A stretch of 64,000 bases of DNA from Streptomyces sp. DH5 (GTDB taxonomy: Bacteria > Actinomycetota > Actinomycetes > Streptomycetales > Streptomycetaceae), in contig NZ_JAHWGP010000010.1 of the NCBI RefSeq assembly GCF_020873915.1, positions 124,001 to 188,000 on the forward strand. Direction: 5' to 3'. Positions 33,228 to 40,819 of the stretch are shown piece by piece. Both the position numbers and the translations under genes were made by a program. A model generated the notes under the pieces. That model did no database searches. It had not been told where the DNA came from and saw only the letters and a program-made list of their open reading frames with translations. The number at the start of each line of letters is the position of its first letter. The stretch's first letter is position 1.

Positions 33228-34288
33228 CCTCCGTCCCGGGCCCGCCCGGCCTGCACCAGGCGCTCAAGGACGACCTGACCTTCCCGCTCGCCTGGGGCAC
33301 CTCGCCCGTCCGCGACGTCGCGCGGTGGCGCCGGGCGGCCCGGGCCGTGGTCGAGCGGCACCTGATCGTGCCGGAGCAGCACGCGGTCCCGTACGCGCCC
33401 GAGTACACGCCCGGGCCCGGAGCGGACGGGTACCGGCGGGAACTGGTGACGCTCTCGCTCACCCGCCACACCCGGGTGCGCGGCGCCCTGCTCACCCCGC
33501 ACGGCACCGGCCCCTTCCCGGCCGTCCTGCTGCTCCACGACCACGGCTCCCGCTTCGACATCGGCAAGGAGAAGTGCGTCCGGCCCTGGTACGACGACAC
33601 CCGGCTCGCCTCCGCCGAGGAATGGGCCGGGCGGTGCTACGGCGGCCGCTTCACCGGCGACGAACTCGCCCGGCGCGGCCACGTGGTGCTCTGCCTGGAC
33701 GGACTCGGCTGGGGCGAGCGCGGCCCGCTCGCGTACGAGCGGCAGCAGGCGCTGGCGAGCGACCTCTACCACCTCGGCTCCTCCCTCGCCGGACTCCACG
33801 CCCGGGAGGACCAGCGGGCCGCCGCCTTCCTCGCGGGGCTGGAACGGGTGGACGCCCGCCGGGTCGCCGCAGTCGGCTTCTCCATGGGCGGCTACCGCGC
33901 CTGGCAGGCCGCCGCGCTCAGCGACCACGTCGCGGCGGCGGCGAGCGTGTGCTGGATGACCGGGCTCAAGGAGATGATGGTGCCCGGCAACAACACCCTG
34001 CGCGGGCAGTCGGCGTTCCACATGCTCCACCCCGGGCTCGCCCGCCACCTCGACATCCCCGACGTGGCGGCCATCGCGGCACCGAAACCGATGCTGTTCC
34101 TCCACGGCGGCCGCGACCCCCTGTTCCCCGCCGACGGCGTGCGGGTCGCGTACGACAGGCTGCGCGCCGTCTGGCACGCCTGCGACGCCGGGGAACGGCT
34201 GCGGCTGGAGACCTGGCCCGAGCACGGCCACACCTTCGACACCGGGATGCAGGACGAGGTGTACGCCTGGCTGGCCTCCGTCCTGTGA
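33224..34288 (+). CDS. Alpha/beta hydrolase of the dienelactone/acetyl-xylan-esterase type
   Basis: A 354-residue cytosolic alpha/beta hydrolase coupled to the pectin methylesterase by a GTGA overlap. The oxyanion region is LLLHDHGSRFDIGKEK, the nucleophile elbow GFSMGGYRAW, the acid FLHGGRDPLFPADG and the His in EHGHTFDT. The GKEK segment and length point to the Abhydrolase_7 group often found with plant-polysaccharide genes. It may de-esterify imported oligosaccharides; the exact substrate is unknown. Confidence 0.85.
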   Translation: MTSVPGPPGLHQALKDDLTFPLAWGTSPVRDVARWRRAARAVVERHLIVPEQHAVPYAPEYTPGPGADGYRRELVTLSLTRHTRVRGALLTPHGTGPFPAVLLLHDHGSRFDIGKEKCVRPWYDDTRLASAEEWAGRCYGGRFTGDELARRGHVVLCLDGLGWGERGPLAYERQQALASDLYHLGSSLAGLHAREDQRAAAFLAGLERVDARRVAAVGFSMGGYRAWQAAALSDHVAAAASVCWMTGLKEMMVPGNNTLRGQSAFHMLHPGLARHLDIPDVAAIAAPKPMLFLHGGRDPLFPADGVRVAYDRLRAVWHACDAGERLRLETWPEHGHTFDTGMQDEVYAWLASVL

Positions 34289-34317
34289 GGAGGCCGGACC
34301 CGGGAGCACGGGTACGG

Positions 34318-34353
34318 GAACGCCCCCGCCGGTCGTCACCGGCGGGGGCGTTC
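34318..34353. terminator. Bidirectional terminator
   Basis: A perfect 15-bp stem (34318-34332 with 34339-34353) and six-base loop separate the convergent hydrolase and PL3 genes. Confidence 0.88.
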
Positions 34354-34451
34354 TGCGGGGCCGGCCGAGTGGGGGCTCGGTCACGGCCTCCGGTGCGCGT
34401 CCGAGGGGGGCTCGGACGACGCGAACCGGCCCGGGGGGCCGGGCCGGCCGA

Positions 34452-35285
34452 TCACTTGTAGGTGATGTCCGACGCCTTGAAGTTGCAGGCCTTGCCGTAC
34501 GGGCCGACGGGCGACAGCTTCTTGGGCTCCTTGCCGCTGTTGTTGCCCGTGTAGCGGGCGCAGGTCTCGATCTTCTTCTTGCCGTCCCCGTGGATGCGGA
34601 CGTTGCGCAGGGTCGCCGTGTCGCCGTAGTTCTCGTTGACGCCGACGATCGACTTGCCGGGTGCCACCACGTCGATGTCGTTCAGCACGATCGTACGCTT
34701 GTACTGCTTCTTGCAGTTGCCGCAGGAGCGCACCAGCTTGCCGAAGTCCTCGACCCGGAAGCCGGTCACGGTGAGCGTGCCGGCGCCGTTGAACTGCAGC
34801 ACCTTGTCGTCGGCCTTCCTCGCCCCGCCGCCGATCACCTTGTACTGCGCCGACGACGACGTGCCCTTGAAGCTGGCCGCGTCCTCGCCGACGTCCAGCC
34901 ACCACACGTTCTGCAGGGTGCAACTGCCCTTGCAGTGCACGCCGTCGGCGGCGGGGGTGCCGATGATGACGTTCTTCAGCGTGGCACCGTCGGCCAGCTC
35001 GAAGACGGGGTCCTGGCCCTCGTCCTGGCTGTCGCCGCCCAGGGCGCCGGTGCCGTAGAACTTCTTCATGCCGCCGTCGTAGACACCGGAGACCGGGACG
35101 GTCTTCGACACCGGCTTGCTGCCCGTGTCGGACGGCCAGGTCGAGGCGGCGCCCGCGGTCGACAGCATCGACGTGGTGACGATCGCGGCGCCCGTGATGC
35201 CGAGCGCGGACATCCCGGCGATCAGGGCCCGCCGCTTGGTGGTGCGGCGGCGGTGGGAAGCGCGCTGTTCGGCTCGTGCAGTCAT
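34452..35285 (-). CDS. Secreted pectate lyase, polysaccharide lyase family 3
   Basis: A 277-residue protein with a long, very basic N-terminus (SHRRRTTKRR), hydrophobic segment and cleavage after GAAS or nearby. PL3 features: FELADGATLKNVIIGTPAADGVHC, CTLQNVWWLDVGEDAAS, the KADDKVLQFNGAG segment, and paired cysteines (SCGNCKK, CARYTGN, ACNFK) typical of this small beta-helix family. It acts on polygalacturonate with calcium. It is monocistronic and convergent to the main pectinase operon. Confidence 0.9.
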   Translation of the reverse strand: MTARAEQRASHRRRTTKRRALIAGMSALGITGAAIVTTSMLSTAGAASTWPSDTGSKPVSKTVPVSGVYDGGMKKFYGTGALGGDSQDEGQDPVFELADGATLKNVIIGTPAADGVHCKGSCTLQNVWWLDVGEDAASFKGTSSSAQYKVIGGGARKADDKVLQFNGAGTLTVTGFRVEDFGKLVRSCGNCKKQYKRTIVLNDIDVVAPGKSIVGVNENYGDTATLRNVRIHGDGKKKIETCARYTGNNSGKEPKKLSPVGPYGKACNFKASDITYK

Positions 35286-35369
35286 GCCCGATTCCTTGCG
35301 TGAGGGAGTTGGTACGTCTCCTGGTCGCCACCACCGCCGGAAGGGTTGCCGCGTCCGGTGAACTTTTTT

Positions 35370-36221
35370 CTACGAATCCTCGTCGTCCGCCTCATCCTTG
35401 TCGTCCTGCGCCGCGAAGTCGCCGCCGACGGCGTGCTGGTGCGACCCGGAGCGGGCGTGCGCCGTGTACCGGTCGCCCCCTGCGTCCCGCCCGCCGCGCT
35501 CGTGGTTGTACTGGCCCGCGAACACCCACTCGCCCGCCGGTACCGTACGCCCGTCCTTCAGCGTCCAGGTGTAGACGAGGAAGCCGTCCCGCTCGTCCAC
35601 CGAGAGGTCGAAGCTGCCTTTGGGCAGTGAACGCCAGGCGCCCGTGGAAGACACCCCGCCGGTCTGCTCGATCCGCAGCTCCACCGTGAGCGCGGTCAGC
35701 GGCTCCTCGGTCTTGAGCGTCACATTGCTCTGCGCCCAGAACTCGTTGCTGTGCGGGTCCACCGAACCGTCCGACCACAGCGGGCCGTCCTCGACCCCGG
35801 CCGGCGGCCGGGTCGGGCCGGCGGGCGAACCCGGCGTCCCGGAGGGCGCGGTGGCCGTGTCCCGGGGCTTGTCCGGGGCTTCCGGCGAGGGGTTCGGCGG
35901 CGGCTCGGGCGGCCTGCTCGTCGCCTCGGGGGACGGTGTGGGCGTCGGCGAGACGGCCACCTGCTGCGGGGCCTTCTCCTCCTTCACCGCCGACGCCACC
36001 GCGTAACCGCCCACCGCCAGCACTCCGGCGACCGCGGCCGTGGCTCCGGCCACCCGCACCCAGCCGAACAGCGGCGGACGCCTGGCCCGGTGCTCCGCAC
36101 GGGCCGGGCGGGCCATGCCGCGTTCCACCCGCGCCAGGATGCGCTCCCGGTCCGGATCGTGCGACCCGGCCGCCTCCCGCAGCCGGGCGCGCAGCTCCTC
36201 GTGCACGTCCCGCCGCATCAT
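35370..36221 (-). CDS. Single-pass membrane protein with BsuPI-like extracytoplasmic domain, partner of the sigma factor
   Basis: A 283-residue protein from ATG 36221, which overlaps the stop of the sigma gene. Residues 1-55 are cytosolic and charged (MMRRDVHEELRARLREAAGS, DRERILARVERGMARP); a transmembrane helix lies at about 57-80; then a Pro/Thr/Ser-rich spacer (about 90-150); then a beta-rich domain with SNVTLKTEEPLTALTVELRI and YTWTLKDGRTVPAGEWVFAGQYNH, which resembles the BsuPI/intracellular proteinase inhibitor fold. The layout suits an anti-sigma or sensor partner, but I see no HCxxC zinc anti-sigma motif, so the role is inferred from context. Confidence 0.78.
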   Translation of the reverse strand: MMRRDVHEELRARLREAAGSHDPDRERILARVERGMARPARAEHRARRPPLFGWVRVAGATAAVAGVLAVGGYAVASAVKEEKAPQQVAVSPTPTPSPEATSRPPEPPPNPSPEAPDKPRDTATAPSGTPGSPAGPTRPPAGVEDGPLWSDGSVDPHSNEFWAQSNVTLKTEEPLTALTVELRIEQTGGVSSTGAWRSLPKGSFDLSVDERDGFLVYTWTLKDGRTVPAGEWVFAGQYNHERGGRDAGGDRYTAHARSGSHQHAVGGDFAAQDDKDEADDEDS

Positions 36222-36793
36222 CGGTCCCTTCCCGCGGCCTCGTCGGCCCGCGCGGTCGTCGCCACCGCCGCCTGAACCCGTCGCGGCACCTCCTGCGTGC
36301 CCAGCAGCCGCTGCAGTTCGGTCATCCCCTTCGAGGTCTGGCTCTTCACCGTACCCACCGAGACGCCCAGAGCCAGCGCGGTGTCCTTCTCCGACAGGTC
36401 GAAGGCGTGCCGCAGCACCACGCACGCCCGCTTGCGGAACGGCAGCCGGCGCAGTGCCTCCTGCACGTCCACCACCCCCGGCACGTCGGGATTCTCGGTG
36501 CGTTCCTCGCGCGGCGACCAGAACAGCGCGACCCTCCGCCGCTCGCGCACCGCGCTGCGGATCCGGGTGCGGGCCAGATTCGCCACCACACCCCGGGCGT
36601 AGGCGACCGGATGGTCGGCCGCGCGCACCCGGTCCCAGCGGTGCCACAGCGCCAGCAGAGCGTCCGCGGCCAGATCGTCGGCGCTGTCCGCCTCACCCGT
36701 CAGCAGATGGGCCAGCCTCGACAGTTCGGCGTAATGGCGCTCGAAGAACGCGTGGAACTCCACAGAGGCGGTGTCGTCGACGACGGCGCCCAC
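36218..36793 (-). CDS. RNA polymerase sigma factor, SigE/sigma-24 subfamily (ECF)
   Basis: A 191-residue ECF sigma factor. GTG 36793 is chosen because GGGGAGG lies six bases upstream; the open frame goes to 36949. Region 2 reads EFHAFFERHYAELSRLAHLLTG, SADDLAADALLALWHRW and VAYARGVVANL; region 4 reads RRLPFRKRACVVLRHAFDLSEKDTALALGVSVGTVKSQTSKGM. The sequence matches the actinobacterial SigE family without extra C-terminal domains. The coupled downstream membrane protein is its likely regulator. Confidence 0.9.
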   Translation of the reverse strand: MGAVVDDTASVEFHAFFERHYAELSRLAHLLTGEADSADDLAADALLALWHRWDRVRAADHPVAYARGVVANLARTRIRSAVRERRRVALFWSPREERTENPDVPGVVDVQEALRRLPFRKRACVVLRHAFDLSEKDTALALGVSVGTVKSQTSKGMTELQRLLGTQEVPRRVQAAVATTARADEAAGRDR

Positions 36794-37035
36794 GGGCGAC
36801 CTCCCCTCGCACAGCGTGAAACCCGCAGCGTAGCAGCGCTGTTCGCGCACCTGTGCGGAGGGCCGAACGATGTCCGGTCCGCCGGTATGCCGATCCGTCA
36901 CACGAACCACACACGAACGAAGCGTGATCCGGGCGCAATCGGCCGGCACTCGCCCACGATCTTCCCGGCAACCAGGAGCATCGCATCTCCCGGGCGCAGC
37001 AGAGGACCGACCGGCCGGAGGCCGGACCGCCCGCG

Positions 37036-38700
37036 GTGAACGGCTTCGACCGGTTCTTCCGGATCACCGGGCGCGGCTCCACGTTCGGCCGGGAGACACG
37101 CGGCGGCTTCACCACCTTCTTCACGATGGCGTACATCCTCGTCCTGAACCCGCTCGTCCTGGGCAGCGCGAAGGACAAGTTCGGCGAGCAGCTCGACACC
37201 GTCCAACTCACCACCGCCACCGCGCTGGTGGCCGCCGTGATGACGATCGTCAGGGGCGTCGGCGGCACTCTGCCGCTCGCCCTCGCCGCCGGACTCGGCC
37301 TGAACGCCGTCGTCGCCTTCCGGATCGCCCCGCTGATGAGCTGGGACGACGCCATGGGCCTGATCGTGCTCGAGGGCCTGCTCATCTGCGTCCTGGTGGT
37401 GACCGGGCTGCGCGAGGCCGCCATGCACGCCGTCCCGCAACCGCTGAAGCAGGCGATCAGCGTCGGCATCGGCCTGTTCATCGCCCTGATCGGCTTCGTC
37501 GACGCCGGATTCGCCAGCCGCGTCCCGGACGCCGCGGGCACCACCGTCCCGGTCCAGCTGGGCAGCACCGGCGCCCTCACCGGCTGGCCGATGCTCGTGT
37601 TCTGCCTGGGCGTGCTGCTCACCGTCGGGCTGCTCGCCGTCGTGCTGCTCACCGTCGGGCTGCTCGCCCGCAAGGTGCGCGGCGCGATCCTCATCAGCAT
37701 CGTCACCATGACGCTGGTGGCCGTCGTCATCAACGCGCTCGCCGACGTGAGGACCTGGGGCCTGACCACTCCCGAGTGGCCCGACCGGCTTGTCGACGCC
37801 CCCGACTTCGGCCTCCTCGGGGAGTTCAGCCGGTTCGGCGCCTTCTCGCAGGCCGGCGTCGTCACCGTCGTGCTGCTGGTGTTCACGCTGATCCTGTCCG
37901 ACTTCTTCGACACCATGGGAACCGTCGTCGGCGTCAGCGCCGAGGCCGGGCTGCTCGACGAGCGGGGCAGGGTGCCGAACCTCGGCCGGGTGCTGCTCGT
38001 CGACGGTGCCGCGGCCGTCGCGGGCGGCGCCTCCTCCGCCTCGTCGGCGACCTCGTACGTCGAGTCGGCGGCCGGTGCCGGCGAGGGCGTCCGCACCGGC
38101 TTCGCCAACCTGGTCACCGGCTCCCTGTTCGGTCTGGCGCTGTTCCCGACCCCGCTGCTGACCATCGTGCCGCTCCGGGCGGCGGCCCCCGCGCTGGTCG
38201 CCGTCGGCCTCCTGATGATGACCCAGGTCAAGCACGTCGAGTGGGACCGCTACGAGATCGCCGTCCCGGCGTTCCTCATCATCGCCGTGAGGCCGTTCAC
38301 CTGCTCCATCACCAACGGCATCGGCACCGGCTTCGTCGCCTACGCCGTCGTCAAGACGGTGCTGGGGCGGGCGAAGGAGGTCCACTGGCCGCTGTGGGGG
38401 ACCTTGGCGCTGTTCCTGGTGTACTTCGCCATCGACCCGGTCGAGCAGCTGCTCGGTGCGAAGCAGCGCCCCGGAGGCGAGAGGACGGGCCGCCCCCGGG
38501 GGGATGGGGGCGGCCCGTCCGTACAGACGTCCCGGCGGCGGGAAAGGTTCAGTCCCGCCGGGCCGCTTCCGTCGCGGCCCTGGCGACCGGGGCCGCCGGA
38601 CCGTTCCCGCCGACCTCCGAGCGGGCGGCGCCGGACCGCTCCACCACCACCGTCACGGCGGCCTCCTCGTCCGCGGAGCCGGAGGCGGCCTACGAGGTGA
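37036..38700 (+). CDS. NCS2-family (AzgA-like) purine permease with internal duplication and aberrant C-terminal extension
   Basis: A 554-residue frame. The permease body (about 1-475) has NCS2/AzgA features: TRGGFTTFFTMAYILVLNP, LAAGLGLNAVVAF, FFDTMGTVVGVSAEAG and SSATSYVESAAGAGEGVRTG, consistent with uptake of hypoxanthine, guanine or adenine. Two oddities: a 10-residue tandem duplication inside a membrane helix (37612-37667), and a Pro/Arg-rich tail of about 79 residues after DPVEQLLGAK that translates straight through a terminator hairpin (38483-38520) and antisense to a pseudogene. The native stop seems lost. GTG 37036 has only a weak ribosome site. Confidence 0.82.
   Translation: MNGFDRFFRITGRGSTFGRETRGGFTTFFTMAYILVLNPLVLGSAKDKFGEQLDTVQLTTATALVAAVMTIVRGVGGTLPLALAAGLGLNAVVAFRIAPLMSWDDAMGLIVLEGLLICVLVVTGLREAAMHAVPQPLKQAISVGIGLFIALIGFVDAGFASRVPDAAGTTVPVQLGSTGALTGWPMLVFCLGVLLTVGLLAVVLLTVGLLARKVRGAILISIVTMTLVAVVINALADVRTWGLTTPEWPDRLVDAPDFGLLGEFSRFGAFSQAGVVTVVLLVFTLILSDFFDTMGTVVGVSAEAGLLDERGRVPNLGRVLLVDGAAAVAGGASSASSATSYVESAAGAGEGVRTGFANLVTGSLFGLALFPTPLLTIVPLRAAAPALVAVGLLMMTQVKHVEWDRYEIAVPAFLIIAVRPFTCSITNGIGTGFVAYAVVKTVLGRAKEVHWPLWGTLALFLVYFAIDPVEQLLGAKQRPGGERTGRPRGDGGGPSVQTSRRRERFSPAGPLPSRPWRPGPPDRSRRPPSGRRRTAPPPPSRRPPRPRSRRRPTR
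37612..37667 (+). repeat. 30-bp in-frame tandem duplication within the NCS2 permease gene
   Basis: Twenty-six bases at 37612-37637 recur identically at 37642-37667. The protein reads GVLLTVGLLA then VVLLTVGLLA, adding ten hydrophobic residues to one membrane segment. Confidence 0.9.
38483..38520 (+). terminator. Strong hairpin inside the permease 3' extension
   Basis: A perfect 15-bp stem (38483-38497 with 38506-38520) with eight-base loop. Its strength and position suggest it is the original terminator of the permease gene, now inside the open frame. Confidence 0.78.
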
Positions 38701-39346
38701 CGCGGGCTTAGGACGTCCGGCTGTTGTCCTCGGCGTGCTGCGCGGTGCCGGTCCCGCCGCCCACCGTGGCGCCGGGGATCCGCGCGGTCGACCCCGTGCC
38801 CTCCTCGACGACCGTCTCCCTCGCGGCACGGAGCTGCCCGGCGGGCCCACCTCCCCGCAGGAAGCCCGCCTCGTACGCCGCGAGGACGGCCTGGGCGCGG
38901 TCCCGGGTGCCCGTGTTGGCCGGCACCGAGGCCACGTGCGTCTCCACCGTCGCGGCGCCGGCCTCCCCCCGCCGGGCGATCTCGGCGTTGGGCGGCCCGC
39001 CCGCCACATGCCGCAGCACCTCGCTCTCGCGCCCGGTCGGCCGCGCCACCCACGCGGGCGGAGCGGGGCGCGCCCGCGCGTGCTCGGCGGCGAGGGCGCG
39101 CACCGCCGCCGGGACCAGCAGTGTGTCGCAGCGCGCCACCAGCCGCACGGCTCCGACCGGCGCGTCCGCCACCGCCCGCAGGAGGAGGAACCCCGCGGCC
39201 CCGGCACGCAGGGCGCCGTACACGTACGCGTCGTTCTCGAAGGTGGTGACGACGACGATCCGGGGTGGCGCGTCGAGGCCGGTGAGGATCCGCCCGGTGG
39301 CGCGGACGCCGTCGGCCTCCGCCGGGAAGGGGAGCGTCTGCGACAT
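38549..39346 (-). pseudogene. Chimeric pseudogene: LuxR response-regulator remnant fused to penicillin-binding-protein C-terminus
   Basis: The 212-codon frame from 39346 to 38708 starts mid-receiver (ADGVRATGRIL, PPRIVVVTTFENDAYVYGAL, GAAGFLLLRA) and lacks the phosphoacceptor Asp. A worn LuxR helix-turn-helix follows (TGRESEVLRHVAGGPPNAEIARR, ATVETHVASV). It then changes to penicillin-binding-protein sequence: ARETVVEEGTGSTARIPGATV and GGGTGTAQH, where the KTG lysine is Gly (38753-38755). The frame stops at TAA (38708) and, six codons on, at TAG (38690), yet continues in register with SADEEAAVTVVVERSG and SEVGGNGPAAPVARA to a terminal TGA at 38549, matching the usual PBP C-terminus. Both parts are dead. 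Confidence 0.78.
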
Positions 39347-39427
39347 GCCCTCACGGTCCCGCGCGGCGGCCCACCGCCACGTCCCGCGCGGCGACGATCC
39401 GCCTCCGCCGTGCGGGGGAGGGCCGGG

Positions 39428-39901
39428 TCAGCCCTCCAGCGCGAGCACCAGCTCCTCGATCTCCCCGCCGCGTCCCGGCGCGTACGCCGTGGCCCGCCCG
39501 GAGACCGTGAAGCCGCAGCGCCGCAGCACCCGCAGCGACGCCTCGTTGTCGGTGGCCACGCGCGCGTACAGCGGGCGTTCGTCCACCTCGGCCAGCAGGG
39601 CGCGCAGCGCGGCCGTGGCGATGCCCTTGCCCCAGTGGGCGCGGTCGACCCAGTAGGTCACCTCGCGCTCGCCCGCCTCCCCGTAGACGGCCGCGTTGCC
39701 GACCACGTCGCCGTCGCCGAGCACGGTGCGCGCCACGATCTCCGGCGAGCTGCGGATACGGGCCCAGTGGGCGTCGAAGCGGTCCCGGTCGGCCGGGTCC
39801 TCCGGGGTGAAGGCGGCCATGCGCAGCGCCTCCGGGTCGTTCAACTGGCGGTAGAAGACCGGCAGATCGCTGTCGTGCACCGGTCGCAGGGCGATGTCCA
39901 C
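39428..39901 (-). CDS. GNAT-family N-acetyltransferase (RimJ/RimL-like)
   Basis: A 157-residue acetyltransferase. It begins IALRPVHDSDLPVFYRQLNDPEA and has the acetyl-CoA motif as WVDRAHWGKGIATAALRALL, followed by ATDNEASLRVLRRCGF, the usual motif B. Substrate unknown; RimJ/RimL relatives modify protein N-termini or small amines. Its start lies three bases from the IclR stop, so the IclR and GNAT genes are likely cotranscribed. Confidence 0.86.
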   Translation of the reverse strand: MDIALRPVHDSDLPVFYRQLNDPEALRMAAFTPEDPADRDRFDAHWARIRSSPEIVARTVLGDGDVVGNAAVYGEAGEREVTYWVDRAHWGKGIATAALRALLAEVDERPLYARVATDNEASLRVLRRCGFTVSGRATAYAPGRGGEIEELVLALEG

Positions 39902-39904
39902 GGT

Positions 39905-40678
39905 TCAGAGCCTCCGGGTGGCCAGGGTCAGCCGGTCGCGGGCGTCGAACAGGGCGTCCTTGACCATCTGTTCGTGCGCGGGGGTGAGCCGGGCCACCGG
40001 CACGGAGCAGCTGATCGCGTCCCGCGCGGGGGTGCGGTACGGGATCGCCACGCCGAAGCAGCGCAGCCCCAGCGTGTTCTCCTCGCGGTCCACGGCGAAG
40101 CCCTGCTCCCGCACCTGGTGCAGCTCCTCGATGAGCTGCTCCCGGTCGGTGACGGTGTTCTCGGTCAGGGCGGGCAGCGTCTCCGGGAGCATCTTGCGCA
40201 CCTGCTCGTCGGAGTAGGTGCTCAGCAGCGCCTTGCCCAGCGACGTGGAGTGCGCGGGCAGCCGGCGGCCGACCCGGGTGAAGGGGCGCAGGTAGTGCTG
40301 CGACTGGCGGGTGGCGAGGTAGACGACGTTGGTGCCGTCGAGCCGGGCGAGGTGGATGGTCTCGGTGGTGTCGTCCGAGAGCCGGTCCAGCGTGGGCCGG
40401 GCGGCCGCGACGACCTCGTCGCCGTCGATGTACGACGTGCCCACCAGCAGGGCCCGCACGCCGATGCCGTACCGCGTGCCCGTCGCGTCGGTCTCCACCC
40501 AGCCGAGCTCCACGAGGGTGCGCAGCAGCATGTAGAGGCTCGACTTGGGGTATCCCACGGCCTCCTGGACCGCCGCCAGGGAGTGCATGCCGGGACGACC
40601 GGCGAAGAATTCGAGCAGTTCAACGGTCCGCACCGCGGACTTGACCTGCGCCCCGCCGCCCGTCTCGCCAGCCGACAT
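39905..40678 (-). CDS. IclR-family transcriptional regulator
   Basis: A 257-residue regulator from ATG 40678; the longer frame to 40759 would run through the operator region. The N-terminal winged helix has VKSAVRTVELLEFFAGRPGMHSL and YPKSSLYMLLRTLVELGW. The C-terminal effector domain has TIHLARLDGTNVVYLATR, LPAHSTSLGKALLS, EENTLGLRCFGVAIPYR. It is divergent from the 2-oxoglutarate semialdehyde dehydrogenase gene and, by analogy with IclR-type pectin regulators such as KdgR, may control uronate genes. The gap contains two operator-like 16-mers. Confidence 0.9.
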   Translation of the reverse strand: MSAGETGGGAQVKSAVRTVELLEFFAGRPGMHSLAAVQEAVGYPKSSLYMLLRTLVELGWVETDATGTRYGIGVRALLVGTSYIDGDEVVAAARPTLDRLSDDTTETIHLARLDGTNVVYLATRQSQHYLRPFTRVGRRLPAHSTSLGKALLSTYSDEQVRKMLPETLPALTENTVTDREQLIEELHQVREQGFAVDREENTLGLRCFGVAIPYRTPARDAISCSVPVARLTPAHEQMVKDALFDARDRLTLATRRL

Positions 40679-40722
40679 CGCGCTTGACCCCTTCGTTCGC
40701 CGGGAAATAGTCTCCGAAGTGC

Positions 40723-40757
40723 ATTCATCTACAGAGACAGCGTTCAGCATATCGAAC
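40723..40757. promoter_or_regulatory. Tandem 16-mers, candidate IclR operator
   Basis: ATTCATCTACAGAGAC (40723-40738) and GTTCAGCATATCGAAC (40742-40757) are 19 bp apart between the divergent IclR and aldehyde dehydrogenase genes. They share a loose RTTCAK-N6-RRAC pattern with sites at the udh and kdgD promoters. Confidence 0.45.
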
Positions 40758-40819
40758 ACCGCTCATGGATGACGTACATACTGCGGCATCGCACGCGGCG
40801 ATCAAGTGGAGGGACCCCG

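Noticed and set aside
32948-34384. 478-codon minus-strand ORF opposite the alpha/beta hydrolase
   Set aside because: The plus strand has a full catalytic triad and coupling to the pectin methylesterase; the antisense frame has none.
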